A stretch of 64,000 bases of DNA, taken from the NCBI RefSeq assembly GCF_024582835.1, contig NZ_CP102096.1, positions 1,612,001 to 1,676,000 on the forward strand. Reading direction: 5' to 3'. The notes beneath the pieces are model-generated. The model searched no databases and had not been told where the DNA came from. It saw nothing but the letters and a program-made list of their open reading frames with translations. Positions within the stretch are counted from its first letter, which is position 1. Each line of letters begins with the position of its first letter. Shown here one piece after another: positions 52,963 through 63,282 of this stretch. A program made the position numbers and the translations under genes. The stretch comes from Vibrio japonicus. Lineage in GTDB: Bacteria; Pseudomonadota; Gammaproteobacteria; Enterobacterales; Vibrionaceae.

Positions 52963-53646
52963 TTACATACCGAGTAACGGGTCGACGTTAATGTACTTAG
53001 CAAGATCCTGTCGTTTAACGCTAGGTACGTAAGGGATCTCTCCGAGCTTAGGTACATTTATCTTATCTTCCAGCATTTTGATAATGTCTGCGTAGTGTTC
53101 TGTACCTGGATTAATACGGTTTGCTACCCACCCTACAACTTCTAAACCATCCGCTTTGATTGCTTCCAGTGTCAGCATTGCGTGGCTCAAACAACCAAGC
53201 TTAATACCCACCACAAGCACGACAGACAATCTCTCTTGCGCAACCCAGCTAGATAAGCACTCATCATCCGACACAGGCACACGCCATCCACCCGCACCTT
53301 CAACAAGTACGACATCTGCATTTTGTTTGTGCTGATAAAGCTTTTCGCTTAACACTGAATACTTTATCTCTACATTTTCTTTTTTCGCCGCAATATGTGG
53401 CGACGCAGGAAGCTCTAATGCATAAGGGTTAACATCGTCATAGGAGACATCAACCGTAGAAGCTTGCTGAAGGTAGAGCGCATCAGAGTTTCTGTACCCT
53501 TCTTCTGTCTTTTCGCTACCCGCGGCTACGGGTTTATAGCCAATTGTTTTGAGTCCTTTTTCGGCCAAAGCGTTCAAAATCGCTTTAGATGCCACTGTTT
53601 TGCCTACATCGGTATCCGTACCAGCAATAAAAAATGCATTAATCAT
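52963..53646 (-). CDS. bioD: Dethiobiotin synthetase
   Basis: A 227-residue ATP-dependent carboxylase with the P-loop GTDTDVGKT at residues 9-17. It closes the ureido ring of biotin by adding CO2 to diaminopelargonic acid. The ATG at 53646 overlaps the bioC stop by four bases. The frame is open seven codons upstream inside bioC. Confidence 0.95.
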   Translation of the reverse strand: MINAFFIAGTDTDVGKTVASKAILNALAEKGLKTIGYKPVAAGSEKTEEGYRNSDALYLQQASTVDVSYDDVNPYALELPASPHIAAKKENVEIKYSVLSEKLYQHKQNADVVLVEGAGGWRVPVSDDECLSSWVAQERLSVVLVVGIKLGCLSHAMLTLEAIKADGLEVVGWVANRINPGTEHYADIIKMLEDKINVPKLGEIPYVPSVKRQDLAKYINVDPLLGM

Positions 53647-54446
53647 AGATGTATAACCCCTAAACAAACCTGATATGTTGCAGGAAGAAGGCCCTGATGG
53701 CTTCTTAATTCCTGATAGGCTTGTTCGACTTGTATAAGTGACTTACGTCTTGTTAAACCCTGAGCGCGTCCGCTTACATGGTTAGCACCGATGCCTTTTA
53801 AATCTCGCATCAATGAGAAAGCGGTGTCGTACCAGACTGTGATGGTAGGCAAGTCTAGACTATGATTTGCACAACCAGATTGCGCTAACGCAATTTTTAC
53901 CTGATTGCAGCTGATAAAGTCATTTACGTGTTGATATGAATCAATTTTCATCCATACCTGCTTCAGCTCATGCAGTGACCCATCCAGCAGTGTAGAGAAG
54001 CAAATCAAGCCATTCTGTTTTACAACTCTACGCATCTCGCGCAAAGGTACGGAGAGATCATCACACCACTGAAGTGCCAAGCTTGAAAACACCATATCAA
54101 CAGAGTCGTTTGCCAGCGGTAAGGAATCTGCATCACCCAACTGATAGGTAAAACCGACATCACCACAACGCTGATGGGCCGCTTCGAGCATACCTTTTGA
54201 AAGGTCTAAGCAAATGACTTTTGCACCACGTTGACTCAGTTGTTGTGAAAAATAGCCCGTCCCGCAGCCAACGTCTAAGATAGTTTTTCCGCTCAAGTCG
54301 TTGGGAATATGTTGCAGCAACCGATGACCGACATCGCGTTGAAAAGCGGCATGAGCATCATACGTTTTCGCTGCTTTACCAAATGCTTCGGCGATGGCGG
54401 ATTTATCTGATTGTGAGTCGAATGCAGACTCTAGTGCTTGTTCCAT
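53643..54446 (-). CDS. bioC: Malonyl-ACP O-methyltransferase BioC
   Basis: A 267-residue SAM methyltransferase with motif [15 protein letters not shown] near residue 60. It methylates malonyl-ACP so that fatty acid synthesis can build the pimeloyl chain of biotin. No esterase gene such as bioH is in this window; it must lie elsewhere. It overlaps bioF by one base. Confidence 0.94.
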   Translation of the reverse strand: MEQALESAFDSQSDKSAIAEAFGKAAKTYDAHAAFQRDVGHRLLQHIPNDLSGKTILDVGCGTGYFSQQLSQRGAKVICLDLSKGMLEAAHQRCGDVGFTYQLGDADSLPLANDSVDMVFSSLALQWCDDLSVPLREMRRVVKQNGLICFSTLLDGSLHELKQVWMKIDSYQHVNDFISCNQVKIALAQSGCANHSLDLPTITVWYDTAFSLMRDLKGIGANHVSGRAQGLTRRKSLIQVEQAYQELRSHQGLLPATYQVCLGVIHL

Positions 54447-55591
54447 TAGCTCACCCGTTCTATTGCTTCTTCAAAACAGCTGGCCAGTTGCCTGACTTGC
54501 TCTAAGGTATGGTTTGAAGTCAAAGTGATACGTAGCCTTGCTGTGCCATTAGGAACCGTCGGAGGCCGTATCGCCGTCAACCAATGTCCTTTACTTTTAA
54601 GTTGCTCCGCGACATCTATGGCCAGTGAGGCCTCTCCGAGAAGAATTGGTTTGATTGGTGTCTCGGTTTCAACGTACCCATCGAATCGCGAGAAACATTC
54701 GCGGTAAATGTGCTGAAGTTCTCCGAGCTTTTCTCGTCTCCAACTCTGCGTTTGAATCATGCCAATGGCGTGCGTGAGCGCGTAAGCCTGAGAAGGAGGA
54801 ATAGCCGTCGAGTAGACATGATGTCTGGCAAACTGAGTTAAATAATCTCCTACCTCTTCATTACATAAAATGGCCGCACCTGATAACCCGAATGCTTTGC
54901 CAAAAGTAACGATCAAAATATCTGGCTTAATATTGGCATAATGACAACTTCCTTGACCCTGCTCTCCTAGCACACCAATACCGTGCGCATCGTCAACCGC
55001 CAGCCAAGCATGATCTTTCGTGACTGCGCGTAATTCTGCCAGCGGTGAAAGGTCACCATCCATACTGAAGACACCTTCAGTTATAACCAGCGCTTCTTGC
55101 GTCAGCAATTTCTTAAGGGAATTAAGATCATTGTGTAAAAAACGTTTCATAGTCGCGGGAGACAACTGTCCCGCTTCCATTAGTGACGCATGGTTGAGTT
55201 TATCTTGAAGAAGCAGATCGCCTTTCTCTAAAAGCCCAAATATCAAAGCTTGGTTGGCCGAAAAGCCTGAACTAAACAGTATCGCGCGGCTAAAACCCAA
55301 CCATTCACACAGCGCTGTTTCTAAGTTCTGGTGCGCAGGGCTAAATCCTGTAACAAGAGGAGAAGCGCCGCTACCGTTCCCATACAGCTCAATTCCCTTT
55401 TGCCAGGCCAGCGATAACTCTTTGTCGTTGGCCAGTCCAAGATAATCATTGCTTGAGAAATTCACATAGCCATCTTTTTGATGGAAAAGCTTGGCCTGAT
55501 TACCACCTTCAATGGTGCGCACCTGCCTGGTTAGCCCTTTCTGCCGTCTGGCTTCAAGGGCATTAGCTATACGTGCTTTAAACGCTGGCAT
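54446..55591 (-). CDS. bioF: 8-amino-7-oxononanoate synthase
   Basis: A 381-residue PLP enzyme; the Schiff-base lysine is K232 in [10 protein letters not shown]. It joins pimeloyl-ACP and alanine. I chose the ATG at 55591 because '[17 protein letters not shown]' aligns with the normal BioF start; it overlaps the end of bioB by 14 bases. An alternative ATG at 55606 has no better ribosome site. Confidence 0.93.
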   Translation of the reverse strand: MPAFKARIANALEARRQKGLTRQVRTIEGGNQAKLFHQKDGYVNFSSNDYLGLANDKELSLAWQKGIELYGNGSGASPLVTGFSPAHQNLETALCEWLGFSRAILFSSGFSANQALIFGLLEKGDLLLQDKLNHASLMEAGQLSPATMKRFLHNDLNSLKKLLTQEALVITEGVFSMDGDLSPLAELRAVTKDHAWLAVDDAHGIGVLGEQGQGSCHYANIKPDILIVTFGKAFGLSGAAILCNEEVGDYLTQFARHHVYSTAIPPSQAYALTHAIGMIQTQSWRREKLGELQHIYRECFSRFDGYVETETPIKPILLGEASLAIDVAEQLKSKGHWLTAIRPPTVPNGTARLRITLTSNHTLEQVRQLASCFEEAIERVS

Positions 55592-56636
55592 CGTAGAAAA
55601 GATCATCTTTTGTTGGACGTGCCGCCACGCGTTCTACTACGCGATCAAGAAGATCATTTTCTTCGATTTCGTCTGGCTTTTGTGACACTTGATGACTGTT
55701 GATACCTAGCTTGTTAAACAGCAACATATCTTTATCTTCAGAAGGGTTTGGGGTCGTTAGCAACTTGCATCCATAGAAGACTGAGTTCGCACCCGCCATA
55801 AAGCACAGAGCTTGCATTTGCTCATTCATATTCTCGCGGCCAGCAGAAAGACGAACTGCCGATTTCGGCATCATAATACGAGCAATAGCGATTAAACGGA
55901 TAAAATCAAATGGCTCGACATCATCAACCTCTTCCAAAGGCGTACCTTTCACTTTAACGAGCATATTAATCGGAACACTCTCTGGATGAGTTGGAAGGTT
56001 CGCTAGCTCAACAAACAAACCTGCGCGGTCATTGGCACTTTCCCCCATACCAATAATTCCCCCCGAACAGATTTTCATCCCTGCATCGCGCACATGAGAA
56101 AGTGTATCGAGTCGATCCTGGTATGTACGAGTCGTGATAATGTTGCCGTAGAATTCAGGAGAGGTATCTAAGTTGTGGTTGTAGTAGTCCAGACCTGCAT
56201 CTGAGAGCGATTTCGCTTGTTCAGACGTTAGCATCCCCAGCGTCATACAGGTCTCTAGGCCCATTTCCTTCACGCCTTTGATCATTTGCGTTAAATGCGG
56301 CATGTCGCGCTCTTTTGGATTCTTCCAAGCCGCTCCCATACAAAAGCGAGTCGAACCAGCATTCTTTGCTTTTTGAGCCGCATCTAACACTCGCTCGACT
56401 TCCATTAGTCGTTCTTTTTCTACATCTGTCTGATAGCGAGCACTTTGGGGGCAGTATTTACAGTCTTCAGGGCAAGCGCCTGTTTTAATAGAAAGCAGTG
56501 TGCTGACTTGTACATGGTTATGCTGCTGATATTGGCGGTGGATTGTTTGTGCTTCAAAAAGCAGATCCATAAATGGCTTTTCCATAAGCTCACGAACTTC
56601 TGCAACAGTCCAGTTGTGACGTACTTCCACGTGCAT
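55578..56636 (-). CDS. bioB: Biotin synthase
   Basis: A 352-residue radical-SAM enzyme. The [4Fe-4S] site is C55, C59, C62 in CPEDCKYC. It inserts sulfur into dethiobiotin. It is first in the bioBFCD unit and diverges from bioA across a BirA-like operator. Confidence 0.96.
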   Translation of the reverse strand: MHVEVRHNWTVAEVRELMEKPFMDLLFEAQTIHRQYQQHNHVQVSTLLSIKTGACPEDCKYCPQSARYQTDVEKERLMEVERVLDAAQKAKNAGSTRFCMGAAWKNPKERDMPHLTQMIKGVKEMGLETCMTLGMLTSEQAKSLSDAGLDYYNHNLDTSPEFYGNIITTRTYQDRLDTLSHVRDAGMKICSGGIIGMGESANDRAGLFVELANLPTHPESVPINMLVKVKGTPLEEVDDVEPFDFIRLIAIARIMMPKSAVRLSAGRENMNEQMQALCFMAGANSVFYGCKLLTTPNPSEDKDMLLFNKLGINSHQVSQKPDEIEENDLLDRVVERVAARPTKDDLFYDASV

Positions 56637-56694
56637 TCCTTTTAATGATCGTTATTAGATTGATTTCTGGCTAGTCTACTGACAGTATGCATAG

Positions 56695-56725
56695 TGTCAA
56701 CATTTTAAAAATACTAATGTTTACA
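56695..56725. promoter_or_regulatory. BirA-like biotin operator
   Basis: TGTCAACAT at 56695-56703 and ATGTTTACA at 56717-56725 are inverted repeats with one mismatch. They resemble the BirA operator TTGTAAACC-N15/16-GGTTTACAA, with 17 bases between the inner AAC and GTT cores. The site lies between divergent bioB and bioA, the standard place for biotin repression of both. Confidence 0.75.
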
Positions 56726-56764
56726 TTTGTTTATTTTTTAATCAATCAAATTTCGGAATTACAC

Positions 56765-58042
56765 ATGGATCTCGCGTTCGACCGTCGTCATATCTGGCAT
56801 CCCTACACGTCAACCCTCACACCTCTGACCTGCTACCCTGTTGTATCCGCCGAAGGCGTTTTCATTGAACTAGAAAATGGTGAAAAGTTAGTGGATGGTA
56901 TGTCTTCGTGGTGGTCTGCGATTCACGGATACAACCACCCGCACCTCAATAACGCCGCTCATAACCAAATAGATAAAATGTCACACATCATGTTTGGGGG
57001 GATCACACATGCTCCTGCCATCAACCTGTGTAAAAAGCTGCTTAACCTCGCTCCAGATAACTTAGAGCATGTGTTTCTTGCCGATTCGGGTTCGGTGGCC
57101 GTAGAAGTGAGCTTAAAGATGGCGTTGCAATATTGGCATGCTAAAGGCGAAACGCGCCCTAAGTTTCTGACGTTAAGAGATGGCTACCATGGTGATACTT
57201 TCGCAGCGATGTCAGTCACTGACCCAGATAACTCCATGCATTCACTGTATAAAGGCTTTTTGCCAGAGCATATCTTTGCTCAGTCCCCCACAAGCGGATA
57301 CTGGCACGAGTGGAACCCTCAGGATTTAGATGATTTCAGGCACAAAATCGAAGCTCATCACAACGAGATAGCCGCAGTGATTCTAGAGCCTATCGTGCAA
57401 GGTGCGGGAGGCATGCGTATCTATCACCCGAATTTCCTCAAAGGCGTTAGAGAGCTATGCGACGAATATGGCTTGCTCTTAATTCTGGATGAGATTGCCA
57501 CGGGCTTTGGACGCACAGGAAAGATGTTTGCGTGCGAACATGCCGAAATTCAACCTGATATCCTATGTGTCGGCAAAGCACTCACGGGTGGCTATATGAC
57601 GCTGTCCGCCACATTAGCCTCAAAAGAAGTTGCTGATACCGTTTGTGGTGGGGAAGCAGGATGTTTTATGCACGGCCCGACCTTTATGGGCAATCCCCTC
57701 GCGTGTGCCGTCGCAACAGCGAGTATGGAATTGTTAGAAGCGAACGATTGGAAAGAGCAAACCCGTCAGATAGAAGCCGCATTTTCCGAATTGTTACCCA
57801 AACTCAAAAATCATGAGCTTGTTGCAGATGTAAGGTGGTTAGGGGCAATTGGTGTTGTGGAGTCAACCAAGTCAGTCAATATGGAGAAAATCCAAGCGCA
57901 TTTCGTTGAACATGGCGTGTGGATAAGGCCATTTGGTAAACTCATCTATATGATGCCACCGTTTATTAGTCAACGAGAGCATATAGAAAATCTTATTGGA
58001 GCAGTGGAAAACGCGTTAGAAATACCCGAATGTTTCGCCTGA
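56765..58042 (+). CDS. bioA: DAPA aminotransferase BioA
   Basis: A 425-residue class III PLP aminotransferase; the Schiff-base lysine is K271 in CVGKALTGGY. It makes 7,8-diaminopelargonic acid using SAM as amino donor. The start at 56765 is chosen because the family begins DLAFDRRHIWHPYTS; the frame is open back into the operator. Confidence 0.95.
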   Translation: MDLAFDRRHIWHPYTSTLTPLTCYPVVSAEGVFIELENGEKLVDGMSSWWSAIHGYNHPHLNNAAHNQIDKMSHIMFGGITHAPAINLCKKLLNLAPDNLEHVFLADSGSVAVEVSLKMALQYWHAKGETRPKFLTLRDGYHGDTFAAMSVTDPDNSMHSLYKGFLPEHIFAQSPTSGYWHEWNPQDLDDFRHKIEAHHNEIAAVILEPIVQGAGGMRIYHPNFLKGVRELCDEYGLLLILDEIATGFGRTGKMFACEHAEIQPDILCVGKALTGGYMTLSATLASKEVADTVCGGEAGCFMHGPTFMGNPLACAVATASMELLEANDWKEQTRQIEAAFSELLPKLKNHELVADVRWLGAIGVVESTKSVNMEKIQAHFVEHGVWIRPFGKLIYMMPPFISQREHIENLIGAVENALEIPECFA

Positions 58043-58048
58043 AACCAG

Positions 58049-58076
58049 AGATAGGCTTCAAAAAAGAAGCCTATCT
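58049..58076. terminator. Hairpin between bioA and DUF2057 genes
   Basis: An 11-bp stem (AGATAGGCTTC/GAAGCCTATCT) with a six-base loop lies between convergent genes. T runs are short, so it is a moderate terminator at best. Confidence 0.68.
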
Positions 58077-58114
58077 TAAATAATCAGCGTGCTAATGCAG
58101 CAATGATAGAATCT

Positions 58115-58777
58115 TTACTCTTGATCAATCATCCAGCGACGAAACTCTTTACGCTCTTCAACAGAAGATTTGAGGTACCACGCTTTAAGCTGCTCGGCAT
58201 TGCTTGATTGCATCACTTTCGTTGGTGACATTGCTTGAGTTGTATCAACGGCAGGATCCACCACTGTTCCCGAAATCATTTTCGCTTCAACTGGTTTATC
58301 AATGAGTTGCCCATTATTAAAATAGACGCCCCTTTGGCTGTTATGCTTTTCTAGCAAAGCGGCCATCCCCGCATATGGAAACAGTCCAGACTTCCCCTGA
58401 AGCTCTTCCTGCTTATATTGCAGCGGCTTGCCATCTTGTCTAATGTCCCATTGTGGTTGCCCATCTTCAAATGCAATTTCAGCTTCTTTCTTACTTCTCG
58501 CGACTGGGTGAACCACTTGAATTATCTCACCTGATACTTCTAGATCCAGAACATACGGTTTTGATGTAAATACGTTACCACCACTACCTCGACCCACCTC
58601 TTTATCCATACGAATAACAATTTGGTTGTAACCGTCTGCTATAGGGTTTGTACCCAGTTTTGATTCGGCTTCTTGGCCATTAATATAAAGAATAGAGACA
58701 CCCTTAGCTGGCGTTAACTCAGCTGCGGATAAATAAAATGAAACCAAAGAGGCAAGGAGTATTGAAATCTTCTTCAC
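58115..58777 (-). CDS. DUF2057 (YccT-type) secreted protein
   Basis: A 220-residue protein with a clean signal peptide ending near SAAELTP. It matches DUF2057/YccT by 'GVSILYINGQEAESKLG' and 'DGYNQIVIRMDKEVGRGS'. YccT has been linked to curli regulation in enterobacteria; the role in Vibrio is unknown. It starts with GTG after TTAAGGAAAA; upstream in-frame codons are open but lack a ribosome site. Confidence 0.88.
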   Translation of the reverse strand: MKKISILLASLVSFYLSAAELTPAKGVSILYINGQEAESKLGTNPIADGYNQIVIRMDKEVGRGSGGNVFTSKPYVLDLEVSGEIIQVVHPVARSKKEAEIAFEDGQPQWDIRQDGKPLQYKQEELQGKSGLFPYAGMAALLEKHNSQRGVYFNNGQLIDKPVEAKMISGTVVDPAVDTTQAMSPTKVMQSSNAEQLKAWYLKSSVEERKEFRRWMIDQE

Positions 58778-58854
58778 TGTGTTTTCCTTAAATTGGTGCG
58801 TAGGCAACTAGCCATGTGGAACTCGATAGCCACAAATTATTAGGGCATAAAATA

Positions 58855-58883
58855 AAAAAGTCACTCTTTCGAGTGACTTTTTA
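58855..58883 (-). terminator. Terminator of the porin gene
   Basis: A 12-bp stem (AAAAAGTCACTC/GAGTGACTTTTT) with a TTTC loop is followed on the minus strand by further T residues. Confidence 0.92.
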
Positions 58884-58907
58884 TAAAATTTATAAGCTTA
58901 GCTAAAA

Positions 58908-59897
58908 TTAGAAGCTTGCTTTAACACCAACAACGGCTAGGTCTTCATTGAATAGTACGTCGTCACTATCTACTTTAGCAAGTTCTACATAAGCAGTTGT
59001 GCTAGGTGCTAGCGCGTAACCCGCGTTTACAAACACTACGTCTTCTTCCCAATTAGACTTGTCTTCTTCAGAAACAGAGTAACCAGTACCGAATACCCAT
59101 GCTCCCACGGTGTAGTCAGCAGCAAGAGCCATAGTATCAACATCGCTGCTTACACCTGAAGTTTTTTCCTCGAGCGTGTAGTAAGCCGCAGATAGGTTTA
59201 GGTTTTCAACACCTGAAAAACGCGCTTCTAGACCAAGTAGAGTGTACTCTTTCTCTACCTGATTCTTCTGATCAACAACTTCTGTATCTGCAGCAAACAA
59301 TGTGAAATCAAAGCCTGCAGCGCGAACACCTAGTTTACCATCGATGTAAGCCTCATCATCTGCTTTGCTACCTAGACCTGGAGTAGCAGTATTGCCGCCT
59401 TTTACAAGTTTGTTTTGAATGTAACCAACAGTCGCGTAAACAGTACCGTTATCGTAATCGTAACGAAGACCTTCGTCAGCACAAGCTAGGTCAAGACCGT
59501 CAAAGAACGAGTTTAGACCAAACTGGTAGTCGTTACCGATACCTGCATCATCGATAGCAGTACATAGACGACCCACTTTAATGTCACCAAAGTCTTTAGT
59601 ATATAGCGCTACGTAAGTATCACCGTTTTTAGTAGCTTCAGAGTTGTTTGATTGAGAACCATCAAATTCCCAGTAACCACCGAAAGACACTTGATCGTTG
59701 ATTGCGTAACGAACGTCAAAACCGAAATCAGCGTCTTCGATTTGTTGAGTCATTGATTTTGAGGATTTTGAGTTTTGGTAAGTAACTTCGATGTCACCGT
59801 GTAGGTTAACTGAAACGCTATCTTGATTGTAAACTTCGATACCAGCTTGAGCTGATGCTGCTGCAAGTACTGAAAGAGCTACTAGAGTCTTTTTCAT
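58908..59897 (-). CDS. ompT: Outer-membrane porin, OmpT-like
   Basis: A 329-residue porin with signal peptide MKKTLVALSVLAAASAQA, a mature start GIEVYNQDSVSVNLHGDIEV, and a C-terminal Phe (VVGVKASF), the usual outer-membrane barrel ending. Its place beside dinG matches ompT of V. cholerae, where it is activated by CRP and repressed by ToxR. It should form a trimeric channel for small solutes. Assignment to ompT rests mainly on position. A long leader and strong -35 box lie upstream. Confidence 0.85.
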   Translation of the reverse strand: MKKTLVALSVLAAASAQAGIEVYNQDSVSVNLHGDIEVTYQNSKSSKSMTQQIEDADFGFDVRYAINDQVSFGGYWEFDGSQSNNSEATKNGDTYVALYTKDFGDIKVGRLCTAIDDAGIGNDYQFGLNSFFDGLDLACADEGLRYDYDNGTVYATVGYIQNKLVKGGNTATPGLGSKADDEAYIDGKLGVRAAGFDFTLFAADTEVVDQKNQVEKEYTLLGLEARFSGVENLNLSAAYYTLEEKTSGVSSDVDTMALAADYTVGAWVFGTGYSVSEEDKSNWEEDVVFVNAGYALAPSTTAYVELAKVDSDDVLFNEDLAVVGVKASF

Positions 59898-60411
59898 AAT
59901 AATCCACTGCCTTTTCTTAAACTGGGAAATCCTTATCCGGTTCCCTTTATGTTTTTTGATGATGATTTTGGCTCTTATTGGTCAAATATCATCGCCACTA
60001 AATTTCGAGGTCTAGATTGCAAAAGATTATGTTGACTGTCAAATGAATAAAAAAAATTTAATAAAAAAACATAAAATCATTTATTTTCAATAACTTAAAT
60101 GAAAACACGTTCATTTTGCGAACAACCTCACTCAACTATTCCCATCACCTACTCATCATGCCAAGATTCCACAATTGGAACTTAAAACTAAAAATAAGGA
60201 AAAATAAAACAACAAACAGGATAAAAAACCATTAAGCCACGCAATTCGTCGCTATATATTTGTTAGATTTGGGAATTATTGTAAGTTTTTGATGGTTCAG
60301 TTTTTTTTTGTGAACGAGATCCATATTTGGCAATCGGAATTTAGAATTCGTGAACTGAGTAGCCCTTATCAAATTGTGCTATCATCCGCGTCCCGTTATT
60401 GAGATCACACT
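59898..60411. other. Long intergenic region between porin and dinG
   Basis: These 514 bases hold the porin promoter at 60015-60043, an AT-rich section with long A/T runs, and a possible CRP half-site (TGTGA) at 60309-60313. No ORF or hairpin of note is visible. The region is larger than most gaps here, as expected for a heavily regulated porin. Confidence 0.55.
60015..60043 (-). promoter_or_regulatory. Sigma-70 promoter of the porin gene
   Basis: On the minus strand a perfect TTGACA is followed after 17 bases by CAATCT. Transcription should start near 60008, leaving a leader of about 110 bases that could be a target for small RNAs. Confidence 0.7.
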
Positions 60412-62487
60412 ATGACAGCCAGCAAAATTCAGAGTTCTATCCGCTCAAGTTACCAAAACCTACAATCTAATCTGGATAACTTTGTTCCTCGTCGAGCGCA
60501 AAACTATCTCGTTGCTGAAATTGCGAAAACACTCTGTGGCGATTATCACAAGTCCACGCGTATGCTGGTCGCTGAAGCAGGAACAGGGATAGGTAAATCA
60601 CTCTCCTATTTAATGGCTGCCATTCCTGTTGCTCTCTTCAATAATCGTAAAGTGGTCATTTCAACTGCGACAGTGGCACTGCAAGAACAGCTCGTGAACA
60701 AAGATTTGCCTCTATATAGACGCATTACTGACCGAGAGTTTTCCATCATTCTTGCAAAAGGCCGTCAACGCTATTGTTGCAGCGAAAAGCTTGCTTCTGC
60801 TTCAAACGCAGATAATGGGCAACTAGCGATGTTCGAAACTAAGCCGAAAAAGAAAGATATCGAACAGCTGGAATTAATGTATAAGAAATTGGCAGAGCGT
60901 AAATGGGATGGCGATCGGGACTCATGGCCAAAACCGATTGCGGATGAAATCTGGCAGATGATAGTGAGCGATAAACACAGCTGTAACGGAAGTATGCCAG
61001 CTCACAGAGACTGTCCTTTTCAAAAGGCGCGCTCAGAGATGGATAAAGCAGATGTCATTATTGCAAACCATAGCCTCGTCATGGCGGATGCCGATTTAGG
61101 CGGAGGGGTTATCCTTCCTGAACCCGAGAACACTATTTATGTTTTCGACGAAGCCCATCACCTACCTCAAGTCGCCCGCGACCACTCTTCAGCAAGTGCG
61201 AGCTTAAAAGGTGCGGCGAGTTGGTTGGAACGACTCAATCAATCTGTGACTAAGTTCGCCAACCTTGCAGACGAAAAACGCGTTAATAGGTTTAGAAACG
61301 AGCTGCAAGATTCTGTTCAACAACTGATACCAACGCTTACCCAACTCGCGACCCGTTTTGATCCCGCCCACTTTGAGGACAACATTTATCGATTCGAAAA
61401 TGGTGAATTACCAAGTTGGTTGGAAGAAGAGTCCAAAGAACTGAAAAAACTGTCGCAGAAAGGTGCTCAGGCGGTCGCGAAAATTGCCGATTTAATTTCA
61501 GAACGAGTAAAAGATGGTGAATTAGCGAACCGATTGGCAGAGCCTGCACTGGCTGAGCTTGGCTTTTATATCCAAAGAATGGATAACCTCGCGCAAGTTT
61601 GGAATTTGATGGCTGAACCATTGAGAGAAAAAGGCGCACCGCTTGCAAGATGGCTAGAAGTTGACCCAGAGCGAGAAAGTGACTTCGTGGTTAATGTTTC
61701 CCCATTAGAAGTAGGCTGGCAGCTGGATCAGCAAATATGGAGCCGTTGCATTGGCGCTGTATTAGTTTCTGCCACCATCAGAGCACTGAATTCGTTTAGC
61801 TTTTTTTGTCGCCAAGCAGGTATTAGTGAAAAAGCAGACGATGGTGTGCGCTTTTTAGCTCTCGCCTCTCCGTTTGATTATCAGAATCAAGCGGAACTTG
61901 TGGTTCCCAAAATGAAATATGAACCTCAAGCTCCCCAATATACCGATTATCTGACTGATATATTGCCAAATCTAATCGAAGATAAAAAAGCGAACTTAGT
62001 GTTGTTTTCTTCCTATTGGCAAATGAATCAAGTCGCGGACGCGCTATCAACACATTTTGTAAAAAGAGGCTGGTCACTGCAAGTTCAAGGCAAAGAGTCA
62101 CGCTCAGAAATTCTAAAAAAACATAAAACGCTGGTTCAATGTCAAAAAACAAGCATTCTATTCGGTACGGGAAGCTTTTCAGAAGGGTTAGACTTACCGG
62201 GCGAGCTCCTTGAAAACTTGATAATTACCAAGATTCCATTTGGTGTGCCGACGTCTCCCGTAGAGCGCGCTCACGCCGAGTACATAGAAAGCAAAGGTGG
62301 AAATCCATTTATGCAAATCGCGGTTCCAGAAGCGAGTAAAAAGCTCATCCAGTCAGTTGGCCGCTTGCTGCGAAAAGAGCGTGATTCTGGTAAAGTTTTT
62401 ATCCTTGATCGCCGAATTGTTTCAAAACGATACGGTAAAGCACTGCTCGATTCACTACCTCCGTTTAAACGAGTCATCGAGTACTAA
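60412..62487 (+). CDS. dinG: ATP-dependent DNA helicase DinG
   Basis: A 691-residue XPD-type helicase. Walker A is AEAGTGIGKS near residues 54-63, Walker B is VFDEAHH, and motif III is SATIRAL. Cysteines at C122/C123, C191 and C201 lie in the Fe-S region; E. coli DinG has four ligands (from memory C120, C194, C199, C205), and the third equivalent is not Cys here. It unwinds D-loops, R-loops and forked DNA in repair. It is usually LexA-controlled; no clear LexA box was picked out by eye. Confidence 0.94.
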   Translation: MTASKIQSSIRSSYQNLQSNLDNFVPRRAQNYLVAEIAKTLCGDYHKSTRMLVAEAGTGIGKSLSYLMAAIPVALFNNRKVVISTATVALQEQLVNKDLPLYRRITDREFSIILAKGRQRYCCSEKLASASNADNGQLAMFETKPKKKDIEQLELMYKKLAERKWDGDRDSWPKPIADEIWQMIVSDKHSCNGSMPAHRDCPFQKARSEMDKADVIIANHSLVMADADLGGGVILPEPENTIYVFDEAHHLPQVARDHSSASASLKGAASWLERLNQSVTKFANLADEKRVNRFRNELQDSVQQLIPTLTQLATRFDPAHFEDNIYRFENGELPSWLEEESKELKKLSQKGAQAVAKIADLISERVKDGELANRLAEPALAELGFYIQRMDNLAQVWNLMAEPLREKGAPLARWLEVDPERESDFVVNVSPLEVGWQLDQQIWSRCIGAVLVSATIRALNSFSFFCRQAGISEKADDGVRFLALASPFDYQNQAELVVPKMKYEPQAPQYTDYLTDILPNLIEDKKANLVLFSSYWQMNQVADALSTHFVKRGWSLQVQGKESRSEILKKHKTLVQCQKTSILFGTGSFSEGLDLPGELLENLIITKIPFGVPTSPVERAHAEYIESKGGNPFMQIAVPEASKKLIQSVGRLLRKERDSGKVFILDRRIVSKRYGKALLDSLPPFKRVIEY

Positions 62488-62569
62488 GCTTAGTTTGTAA
62501 GCATCTCATCACATGCCCTAATGCTATTTGAGATGCATCCAGTTTATTTTTCTCGGTGTCGCCTAATCT

Positions 62570-63118
62570 ATGAGTCGTATTAAAGAGTTGTCTAACACAC
62601 TGGAGCAGTTAGCGAATCAAGCCGCTGCTTTGGACAGAAAAAGGGGAGAAAATCATCTCCCCCTATTCGATGAACGTTTATTTCATGGAAGATCGAAATT
62701 GCTCGTTCCATGCGTAAAAGAAACACAGAGTACGCTGGAGAGCCTTATTCGAGAAGAAGAAGCAGGCATACTCACCACGCTTAGAGCAGAGTATTTAACT
62801 GAGCGATTGTTCTCACAAATCAGTGCTATCCAACGTGAACTGGCCACCACAAATATTCGCAAGAATGAGCCAAAGCATAAGAGTTATTACCAAAAACCGA
62901 TCAACGAACTCTATCAACAAATGGCTCAACACCAAGAGTGGGAACGTCGACTGAAAGAGATGGTGAGAGAAAAAGAGCTCGCTTTGGAGTACGCCCCTCC
63001 ATTTCAACAACAAGCGGCACAACAGGCTCTGATTGCGACAGAACAACGTTTAAAACGCTGCCAAGAATCGAAACTGAAAATCGAAAAACAAATCACGTAC
63101 CGAGAGAGAAATCAGTAA
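62570..63118 (+). CDS. priC: Primosomal replication protein PriC
   Basis: A 182-residue helical, basic protein that matches PriC by 'LSNTLEQLANQAAALDRKRGE' split at its start, 'LPLFDERLF', and the RLxxCQxxKxxIE end. PriC helps reload DnaB at stalled forks. It follows dinG after about 80 bases and is followed directly by a YbaM-like gene. Confidence 0.9.
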   Translation: MSRIKELSNTLEQLANQAAALDRKRGENHLPLFDERLFHGRSKLLVPCVKETQSTLESLIREEEAGILTTLRAEYLTERLFSQISAIQRELATTNIRKNEPKHKSYYQKPINELYQQMAQHQEWERRLKEMVREKELALEYAPPFQQQAAQQALIATEQRLKRCQESKLKIEKQITYRERNQ

Positions 63119-63280
63119 ATGTCATCCGCTCAATCAGAACTTGAACACGCACCCGATGAAATCAAACTCGCGGTCGATCTTATCTATCTGTTAGAGAGTA
63201 ACGACGTCGACCCTCACATAGCGCTTAAAGCAATCAATATTGTTAAGTCAGATTTAGAACGAAAACTGGAGACAAGCTAG
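63119..63280 (+). CDS. YbaM-like DUF2496 small protein
   Basis: A 53-residue protein starting MSSAQSELEHAPDEIKLAVD and containing 'LIYLLESNDVDPHIALKAI', the DUF2496/YbaM pattern. Its ATG overlaps nothing but begins right after the priC stop codon. In E. coli ybaM also sits beside priC. Function unknown. Confidence 0.88.
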   Translation: MSSAQSELEHAPDEIKLAVDLIYLLESNDVDPHIALKAINIVKSDLERKLETS

Positions 63281-63282
63281 TC

